NCBI GenBank assembly: GCA_027298165.1
Contig: JAPUGN010000063.1
Coordinates: 1 to 10,483 of the forward strand
Source of the DNA: Nitrospinota bacterium
GTDB taxonomy: Bacteria > Nitrospinota > Nitrospinia > Nitrospinales > Nitrospinaceae
DNA: 10,483 nt
Direction: 5' to 3'
Below the pieces are notes generated by a model that saw nothing but the letters and a program-made list of their open reading frames with translations, was not told the origin of the DNA and ran no database searches. Of the stretch, positions 6,372-10,483 are shown one piece after another. A program made the translations under genes and the position numbers. The first letter of the stretch is position 1. Every line of letters starts with the position of its first letter.

Positions 6372-7507
6372 ATGAGAACAATACTTGTCAGAAAAAACAT
6401 CTTGGCGGTGCTCTACTCCCTGATCACACTGTGGGTTGCCGTATCTTTGATAACATCCTCCCCAGCGACAGGTCACGGGATAGATGAAAGCGCACCTCCA
6501 ACCTCTGACATCCAGATCAATGCCAAAGGCCAGGTAATCTGGTCTATGTATCCCAGTGTATTCTTTTATAACGGCAAGAAGACTACCCTACTTACGAAGA
6601 ATTCTTCTTGGGACCATTCTCCTAAAATTAACAATAATGGCCAAGTAGTTTGGATTGGCGTGACTGGAAAGAGTTATGAACCTTTTTTTTCCACCGTCAG
6701 CGGAATATTCTTTTTTAACGGCACCGAAACCATTCAAATTACAAAAAAAAGCTCTTCTTGGAAAAGATTTCCTCAAATAAACAACAACGGACAAATCGTT
6801 TGGCAAGAAGAAGTTGGGAAAAAATCTCAGATATTCTTTTTCGACGGCACCCAAATTCTCCAGCTTACGAACAGCAAAATCAGCAACAATACCCCACAGA
6901 TTAATGACAATGGCCAAGTGATCTGGATCGGACAGGATGCCCCAAATCCAAGGTTTTCCTGTACGAAGGGGTCAAGGCAACCATTATTACCAGAGAGTTT
7001 AGACGAGTTTTTTCCCTCCAAATCAACAATTCCGGCCAAGCAGTTTGGGGCGGATTTGATGACGCGAACTTCGAGGTTTTCTTTTATGATCCCAAAAAAA
7101 GAAAGACAACCAATATTTCTAATACTCCCAAACTCAGCGACTCTTTCTCTCAGATCAATAACTCTGGTCAAGTGGTCTGGGCTGGATACGACGGCGCGGA
7201 CAACGAAATACTTTTTTTCAACGGTACAAAAACGATTCAGTTGACAAACAACTCAGCTTGGGATTATTCACCCACAATCAATGATAACGGACATGTAGTC
7301 TGGAATGGTCATGATGGCACAGACTGGGAAATATTTCTCTACGACGGGACTCATACGACACAGGTAACAAATAACTCTACAGACGATTATTCGCCCGTGA
7401 TCAATAATAACGGACAGATGGCTTGGTTTGCACGTGATAACTCGGGCGACCATGCCATGCTTTATGAAGGCAAAACGATTTCTCGGATACCTCAACCCGC
7501 CCCATAA
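6372..7507 (+). pseudogene. Secreted beta-propeller-like repeat protein with one frameshift
   Basis: An N-terminal signal peptide (hydrophobic core ILAVLYSLITLWVAVSLIT) is followed by eight tandem repeats of about 42 residues. The core is IN-N/D-N-GQVVW, then a short loop, [IV]F[FL][YF][DN]GT, then a T-x-Q-[LIV]-TNNS-like strand and a D-x-x-P linker. Repeats begin near DIQINAKGQVIW and INNNGQVVWIG, then INNNGQIVW, INDNGQVIWIGQD, INNSGQAVWGG, INNSGQVVWAG, INDNGHVVWNG and INNNGQMAW. This resembles TolB/WD40-like propeller blades. The frame used from ATG 6372 carries repeats 1 to part of 4. Near 6951-6957 the repeat pattern moves to another frame (one base missing) and continues to TAA 7505-7507. 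In the original frame translation would run into nonsense to a stop at 7242-7244. Restoring one base gives about 378 residues. The gene is much more AT-rich than its neighbours. Partner and function unknown; an extracellular or periplasmic binding role is only inference. Confidence 0.75.
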
Positions 7508-7514
7508 ATGGGGC
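7499..7514 (+). repeat. Perfect palindrome spanning the propeller gene's stop codon
   Basis: GCCCCAT at 7499-7505 and ATGGGGC at 7508-7514 are exact reverse complements flanking AA, so the TAA stop at 7505-7507 lies in the hairpin tip. An AT-rich run follows (ACAAATATTTTAAAA). It may work as a transcription terminator, or it may be a dispersed palindromic element that supplied the last codons (PQPAP) and stop of the gene. The protein's last repeat appears cut short just before it. Confidence 0.55.
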
Positions 7515-7529
7515 AACTACAAATATTTT

Positions 7530-7576
7530 AAAACCAACCCCACCTATATCCTCCCCTTAGTTAGGGGAAGAATATT
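7530..7576. repeat. 47-bp palindromic repeat, copy A
   Basis: This stretch matches 10138-10184 in the same orientation at 44 of 47 positions by direct comparison. It holds a stem-loop centred on base 7560 (TCCTCCCCTTA against TTAGGGGAAGA, two mismatches). It sits between the 3' ends of the convergent propeller gene and pstB. Such short dispersed palindromes are often called REP-like. With the trailing AATATTAAATTTT on the plus strand it could also serve as a terminator of the propeller gene. Confidence 0.8.
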
Positions 7577-7583
7577 AAATTTT

Positions 7584-7641
7584 CTTCTGTGTTTATCTGT
7601 GGTTAATTTCTCTGTGCTCTCCGTGCCCTCTGTGGTGAGAT
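7584..7641. repeat. CTGTG-rich intergenic repeat unit
   Basis: This 58-base stretch is built from near-repeats of CTGTG (CTTCTGTGTTTATCTGTGG, TTAATTTCTCTGTGCTCT, CCGTGCCCTCTGTGGTGAG) and is followed by a run of nine T. From memory, closely similar CTGTG-rich strings recur between genes in many environmental bacterial genomes. I cannot check that here. No coding potential is seen. In the leftward direction the T run becomes poly-A, so it is not an intrinsic terminator for pstB. Confidence 0.5.
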
Positions 7642-7652
7642 TTTTTTTTGGT

Positions 7653-8381
7653 TCAGCCGGTACCCTCCCCCGGGAGGGGGCGTTGGCAGGGTTTGTGGCA
7701 GACGGTTTGGTCGTCGACGCAGATGAGGTCTTCGGCCACCCGCTCGGCCTGCTCGACGCTGTGCGTCACCAGTATGATCGTGTGGCGGTCCTTGAGCGAC
7801 AGGATTAAATCTTCAATAGCGTTCGAGGATTTGGGATCGAGTGCCGAGGTCGGCTCGTCCATCAGCAGGATTTCCGGGTCGACCGCCAGGGTGCGCGCCA
7901 TCGCCAGCCGCTGTTGCTGGCCCTGCGACAGAATGTGCGCCGGTTGATCCAGGCGGTCTTTGACCTCGTCCCACAAAAACGCGTCGCGCAGGGCCCGTTC
8001 CGCCCGTTCGGAAAAATTTTCACCGTTGGGGGAGGCATGAAATCTGAGACCGAAGACGACGTTTTCATAAATCGATTTGGGAAACACGCAGGGTTTCTGG
8101 AACACCATTCCCACCCGTGAGAGAAGTTCATACACCATGATCCCCGGATCGAGGATAACGCGCCCCAGGACCCGCACGCTGCCTTCCGCCCGGAACCCGG
8201 GGATGCGGTCGTTCATCCGGCACAGCGTCCGGAGCAAAGTGGACTTGCCGCTCCCCGACGGACCCACCACCGCCGTCACCGCGTTTTTGCGGATCGCGCA
8301 TGACGCCCCATCGATCACCGCCTTGCCGGAATAACTGAGGCGCACGTTTTCCAGTTGAATGGCGTATACGTTTTCGGTCAT
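7653..8381 (-). CDS. pstB: Phosphate ABC transporter ATP-binding protein PstB, C-terminus altered
   Basis: PstB is the cytoplasmic ATPase that powers phosphate import through PstC/PstA. The 242 residues show all the ABC parts: Walker A GPSGSGKST at 40-48, Q-loop Gln95 (VFQKP), signature LSQGQQQR at 151-158 (the second position is Gln where LSGGQ is usual), Walker B ILLMDEP at 171-177, D-loop SALD, and H-loop His207 in THSVEQAERVAED. The PstB-typical MNDRIPG segment at 57-63 supports phosphate over other substrates. The usual C-terminal segment of about 30 residues, with a GELVE-like strand and an IF-x-x-P motif, is missing. After VDDQTVC the frame enters a GC-rich palindrome coding KPCQRPLPGEGTG and stops. 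ATG 8381 overlaps the pstA stop (ATGA), and GGAGG lies seven bases upstream. The frame extends further upstream, but that part is a shadow of pstA. Confidence 0.93.
   Translation of the reverse strand: MTENVYAIQLENVRLSYSGKAVIDGASCAIRKNAVTAVVGPSGSGKSTLLRTLCRMNDRIPGFRAEGSVRVLGRVILDPGIMVYELLSRVGMVFQKPCVFPKSIYENVVFGLRFHASPNGENFSERAERALRDAFLWDEVKDRLDQPAHILSQGQQQRLAMARTLAVDPEILLMDEPTSALDPKSSNAIEDLILSLKDRHTIILVTHSVEQAERVAEDLICVDDQTVCHKPCQRPLPGEGTG
7662..7683. repeat. GC-rich palindrome forming the last codons of pstB
   Basis: CCCTCCC at 7663-7669 faces GGGAGGG at 7672-7678, giving a very GC-rich hairpin. It is read through as the final residues of PstB, whose TGA lies at 7653-7655. A similar 23-base string occurs at 10231-10253, near the end of pstS. 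Low sequence complexity means the match needs caution. Confidence 0.5.
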
Positions 8382-9229
8382 CGTTCCGCCTCCATTTCCA
8401 TGCCCGATCGCATCCAGAGCGTCGCCGCAATTAAAATAAACACGAGCGTCAACAGAACCAGACCGGCGCCCCAGGCATGGGTCAGGGCCTTGGGATTCGT
8501 CGCTTCCTGCGCCAGCACCAAAATGTGGGTCTGCAGAGTGGTCACCGGCTCGGTCCACGACTGCGGCAATTGCACGCCGGAAAACGCGGTGGCTGTGAAC
8601 ATGATGGCCGCCGTTTCCCCCGCCGCCCGGGCCAGTCCCAGCAGGGTTCCGGTGACCATGCCGTACATACTTTGCGGCAGGATGACGGCGCGCATCTGCT
8701 GGCCCGGCGACAGGCCCAGCGCCAGCCCCGCTTCCCGGTAATGATCCGGAATGGATTCCACCGCCTCGTGAATGCTGACGTGGAGGGTCGGCAGAATCAT
8801 TACGGCGAGAATCAACACGCCCGTCACCCACGACACCCCGGCATCCAGCAACACGCCGAAGAACAGGTAACCGATCAATCCGAAAATAATGGTAGGCACG
8901 GCGTTGAGCGAATAGATGAGAAAGCGAAACATTTTTTTGAGTGGCGGGGAATGCAAAAACTCGGTTTGAAACAAAACCGATCCCAAAGCCACCGGCAGAC
9001 ACACGATGGCCGCGCCGGCCATTAAAATGAGAGTACCGATCATCTGATAAAATATGCCGCCTTCCGACCCGAAGTTGCGCGACTCTTCGAATAGAAATTC
9101 GCCGCTGAGGGCGGGGGCGCCCTTCATGATTACCGTTGTCAGAATCACCGCCAGCACCAGACAGCCGCAACCGGTCAGCCCATACAGGATGAGGATCGTC
9201 GCCCGTTCTTTCCAGAGGCGGGGGTTCAT
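8378..9229 (-). CDS. pstA: Phosphate ABC transporter permease PstA
   Basis: PstA is one of the two inner-membrane channel subunits of the phosphate importer. The 283 residues carry six likely membrane helices at about 11-35, 62-88, 105-128, 134-150, 184-212 and 253-272. The EAA-type cytoplasmic loop that docks on PstB is clear at about 166-185 (EAGLALGLSPGQQMRAVILP), followed by LARAAGETAAIM at 199-210, a strong PstA/PstC signature. NAVPTIIFGLIG at 109-120 is also typical. I chose ATG 9229: GAGG lies eight bases upstream, the start forms an ATGA overlap with the pstC stop, and the protein then has normal family length. A longer frame back to 9319 would add 30 residues shadowing the end of pstC. 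The gene overlaps pstB by ATGA at its 3' end, so the three are translationally coupled. Confidence 0.95.
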   Translation of the reverse strand: MNPRLWKERATILILYGLTGCGCLVLAVILTTVIMKGAPALSGEFLFEESRNFGSEGGIFYQMIGTLILMAGAAIVCLPVALGSVLFQTEFLHSPPLKKMFRFLIYSLNAVPTIIFGLIGYLFFGVLLDAGVSWVTGVLILAVMILPTLHVSIHEAVESIPDHYREAGLALGLSPGQQMRAVILPQSMYGMVTGTLLGLARAAGETAAIMFTATAFSGVQLPQSWTEPVTTLQTHILVLAQEATNPKALTHAWGAGLVLLTLVFILIAATLWMRSGMEMEAER

Positions 9230-10053
9230 CGGGCTTTCCTCAAAAGAAAATGGCCGGCGGTGGTCAACGTCATCACCATCATAAACAATACCAACCCCAG
9301 CGCGATGAGCGCGCTCCACTGCAGGTCGAAGCCGAGCGCTTCGGCGGCCTCGCGTCCTATTTTCGAGGGGATGTTTTGCCCCGACGCGAACAGGTCGAAC
9401 CAGGGTTGGGGAATGCGGTCAATGCCGCCGATGACCAGCATGACGGCGATGGTCTCGCCCATGGCGCGTCCCAGTCCCAAAAACACCGCCCCGGCCAATC
9501 CGGGTAACGCCTGCGGCACCACCACCTGCATCACCGTCTCCATGCGAGTCAGCCCCAGGCTGAGCGCCGTGTCGCGGGTTTCGCCGGGGACGGCGCGCAG
9601 GGCGTCTTCGGCCAGGGTCATCACCGTCGGCAGAATCATCACCGCCAGCAGAAGGCCCGCCGTGAACAGGGTGTTGCCGTCGATCAGTCCGAACAGATCG
9701 CGCACCCAGACCGCCAACAGCGCAATGCCCATCAGCCCGTAGAGAATGCCGGGCACGCCCGCCAGCAGTTCCATGGCGGCTTTGACCACGAGGCGCACAC
9801 GGCCGGAGAGAAATTCCGAGGTGAGGATCGCACTGCCCAACGCAAACGGCAGGACCATCACGACGGCCAGTCCGGTGACGATCAACGAACCGTAAATCAT
9901 CGGCAAGGCTCCGTAGACTTCGCCTGCGAACCAGTCGGTGCCCCACAGGAAGGCAACCCCCTCGGTTTTAAAAACCGGAACGCTTTCCACCACCAGACTG
10001 ACAAACAATAGACCGATGGTCCCGGCGGAAATGGCCGCGGCAAGACCGGTCAA
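9226..10053 (-). CDS. pstC: Phosphate ABC transporter permease PstC, short N-terminus
   Basis: PstC is the partner permease of PstA. The 275 residues show the PstC pattern: a first helix at about 3-24, then VYGALPMIYGSLIVTGLAVV (47-66), LLAGVPGILYGLMG (96-109), VMILPTVMTLAEDALRAVP (138-156), an EAA-type loop DTALSLGLTRMETVMQVVVP (161-180) and GLGRAMGETIAVMLVIGG (193-210), with a final helix at about 248-264. The start is uncertain. The only plausible standard start is TTG at 10053, which lies almost inside the first helix and lacks a well-spaced ribosome binding site. The frame is open a little further, to a TAA at 10090-10092, through ERGPAFW, which contains no ATG or GTG. PstC proteins normally carry a short cytoplasmic lead of about 10-20 residues here, so the native start may have been lost. 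The stop overlaps pstA. Confidence 0.9.
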   Translation of the reverse strand: MTGLAAAISAGTIGLLFVSLVVESVPVFKTEGVAFLWGTDWFAGEVYGALPMIYGSLIVTGLAVVMVLPFALGSAILTSEFLSGRVRLVVKAAMELLAGVPGILYGLMGIALLAVWVRDLFGLIDGNTLFTAGLLLAVMILPTVMTLAEDALRAVPGETRDTALSLGLTRMETVMQVVVPQALPGLAGAVFLGLGRAMGETIAVMLVIGGIDRIPQPWFDLFASGQNIPSKIGREAAEALGFDLQWSALIALGLVLFMMVMTLTTAGHFLLRKAR

Positions 10054-10087
10054 CCAGAATGCCGGTCCCCTTTCGGGATACAGGGGA

Positions 10088-10100
10088 GGTTATGATAACC
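10088..10100. repeat. Small perfect palindrome GGTTATGATAACC
   Basis: Six-base arms around a central G lie just upstream of the assigned pstC start and overlap the TAA (10090-10092) that closes the pstC frame upstream. It could be a protein-binding site or chance. No second copy was noticed in the window. Confidence 0.3.
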
Positions 10101-10137
10101 CTTACCTTGTTTTTTGGGTTTATTCAGTGATCCAGTC

Positions 10138-10184
10138 AAAACCAACCCCACCTGTATCCTCCCCTTAGTAAGGGGAGGAATATT
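10138..10184. repeat. 47-bp palindromic repeat, copy B, between pstS and pstC
   Basis: TCCTCCCCTTA at 10157-10167 and TAAGGGGAGGA at 10169-10179 are perfect reverse complements, giving an 11-bp-arm palindrome around one base. The element begins AAAACCAACCCCACCT and ends AATATT, matching copy A (7530-7576) at 44 of 47 positions. In the pst transcript it would fold as a strong hairpin just after pstS. It could protect the pstS message from 3' decay or cause partial termination, keeping binding protein in excess over permease. That role is inference. Confidence 0.82.
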
Positions 10185-10215
10185 TTAGTTCCCGCGTTAT
10201 GCAAAGGTCTTTTTA

Positions 10216-10483
10216 TCATGGGGAAAGTTGACCCGCCACCCGGGAGAGGGCGTGCGGCCATTGAATGGGAATATACCCGCTTTCGGCGACCCGTTTCTGG
10301 CCATCCTCACTCAGCAGGTAATCGATGAATTGTTTGACCGCACCTTGAGGTTCACCGGCGGTGATCAGGTTCAGGTTGCGGGCGATGGGAAAACGTCCGG
10401 TGCGCACATTGTCGAGCGTGGGTTGGATCACACGCTCCCCGTCGCGGATGCCGATGCCGACCACCTCGTCATTGATCCAGGCG
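10216..10483 (-). CDS. pstS: Phosphate-binding periplasmic protein PstS, C-terminal part (runs off window)
   Basis: Only the last 89 codons are present; the gene continues past the right edge. The visible sequence (AWINDEVVGIGIRDGERVIQ, then PTLDNVRTGRFPIARNLNLI, EPQGAVKQFIDYLLSEDGQK, RVAESGYIPI) is the classic C-terminal lobe of the PstS-like phosphate-binding family: the TV-x-x-G-x-[YF]P[LI][AS]R strand, the GAVKxFIDYLLSEDGQ helix and the final GY-x-P. PstS captures phosphate in the periplasm and delivers it to PstC/PstA. A short tail, QWPHALSRVAGQLSP, follows the normal end point and lies within a GC-rich palindrome-like string related to the end of pstB. pstS being first in the operon fits the usual pstSCAB order. 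GTG 10464 is an internal Val, not a start. Confidence 0.9.
   Translation of the reverse strand, partial: AWINDEVVGIGIRDGERVIQPTLDNVRTGRFPIARNLNLITAGEPQGAVKQFIDYLLSEDGQKRVAESGYIPIQWPHALSRVAGQLSP
10231..10253. repeat. GC-rich palindrome-like string at the 3' end of pstS
   Basis: ACCCGCCACCCGGGAGAGGG followed by CGT resembles 7662-7683 (ACCCTCCCCCGGGAGGGGGC followed by GT) at about 19 of 23 aligned positions with one gap. It codes part of the short tail of PstS beyond the conserved GY-x-P end. The match may reflect shared GC-rich composition rather than common origin. Confidence 0.35.

Larger units (their letters stand above)
10054..10215. other. pstS-pstC intergenic region with repeat and small palindrome
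   Basis: These 162 bases lie between the pstS stop and the assigned pstC start. They contain the 47-bp repeat copy B (10138-10184), the perfect 6-bp-arm palindrome GGTTATGATAACC (10088-10100) and a T-rich stretch (10109-10115). No Pho box and no convincing sigma70 promoter are visible. A minus-strand TTGACT at 10139-10134 has no -10 box at normal spacing. pstC is therefore most simply transcribed by read-through from pstS. Confidence 0.5.

Noticed and set aside
6948..6962. Programmed -1 frameshifting in the propeller gene
   Set aside because: No canonical X-XXY-YYZ slippery heptamer is present in the reading frame and no obvious stimulatory stem-loop follows. The TTTT run alone is weak evidence, so a simple indel is preferred.
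7172..7507. Separate 111-residue gene starting at GTG 7172
   Set aside because: The same frame carries propeller repeats 4-5 upstream of 7172 without a stop, so this is the tail of the frameshifted propeller gene and not an independent gene.
7636..7655. Terminator of pstB using the run of nine T
   Set aside because: The T run is on the plus strand. In the leftward pstB transcript it would be A, so it cannot serve as the U tract.
7490..7690. CRISPR array in the repeat-rich patch
   Set aside because: The repeats are of different kinds, are not regularly spaced and have no cas genes nearby.
8382..9170. Long N-terminal extension of the pstB frame (505 residues)
   Set aside because: This part runs through pstA in another frame and is Arg/Gly/His-rich low-quality protein. 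The ATG at 8381 with GGAGG and the ATGA overlap is the clear pstB start.
10111..10139. Promoter for pstC from the minus-strand TTGACT at 10139-10134
   Set aside because: At 16-18 bases spacing the -10 position reads CAAAAA-like sequence, not TATAAT.

Overview
The window reads as ordinary, moderately GC-rich bacterial chromosome. The gene mix is a Pst phosphate transporter, a DUF3179 protein, a TVP38/TMEM64 membrane protein, large TPR proteins and many short palindromic intergenic repeats. That would fit an environmental Gram-negative such as a nitrite-oxidiser-like (Nitrospinota) or deltaproteobacterial lineage. The assignment is an impression from gene content, not a database result.

Layout, left to right. 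(1) 108-380 (+) is a small gene of about 90 codons with a strong ribosome binding site. An in-frame TAA interrupts it at codon 46, yet the reading frame continues with sensible protein on both sides. (2) 574-1515 (+) is an unrecognised soluble protein of about 313 residues. It converges on the next block across a stem-loop at 1526-1557. (3) 6215 down to 1566 (-) is a likely co-transcribed group: a cytoplasmic TPR protein, an exported TPR-like protein coupled to it by a stop/start overlap, a DUF3179 protein and a TVP38/TMEM64 protein. A good sigma70-type promoter at 6255-6283 appears to drive the group, and it moves the start of the first TPR protein to 6215. (4) 6372-7507 (+) is a visibly AT-rich gene for a secreted protein of eight repeats of about 42 residues, probably a beta-propeller. 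A single one-base frameshift near 6951 breaks it. (5) 7490-7690 is a patch of short repeats and palindromes. (6) 10483 down to 7653 (-) is the phosphate ABC transporter in the order pstS (C-terminal part only), pstC, pstA, pstB. pstC/pstA and pstA/pstB each overlap by the four bases ATGA.

The Pst genes form a complete high-affinity phosphate importer: a periplasmic binding protein, two permeases and an ATPase. No phoU or phoB-like gene and no convincing Pho box lies inside the window. A 47-bp repeat with a perfect 11-bp-arm palindrome sits between pstS and pstC, and its sister copy sits just beyond pstB. A second, GC-rich palindrome type makes up the last codons of pstB and, in a similar form, of pstS.

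I did not find a convincing undescribed multi-gene system. The most interesting signals are the two broken-but-readable genes, the frameshifted AT-rich propeller gene, and the way palindromic repeats appear to have reshaped the ends of the pst genes: the pstB C-terminus, the pstC N-terminus and the pstS tail.
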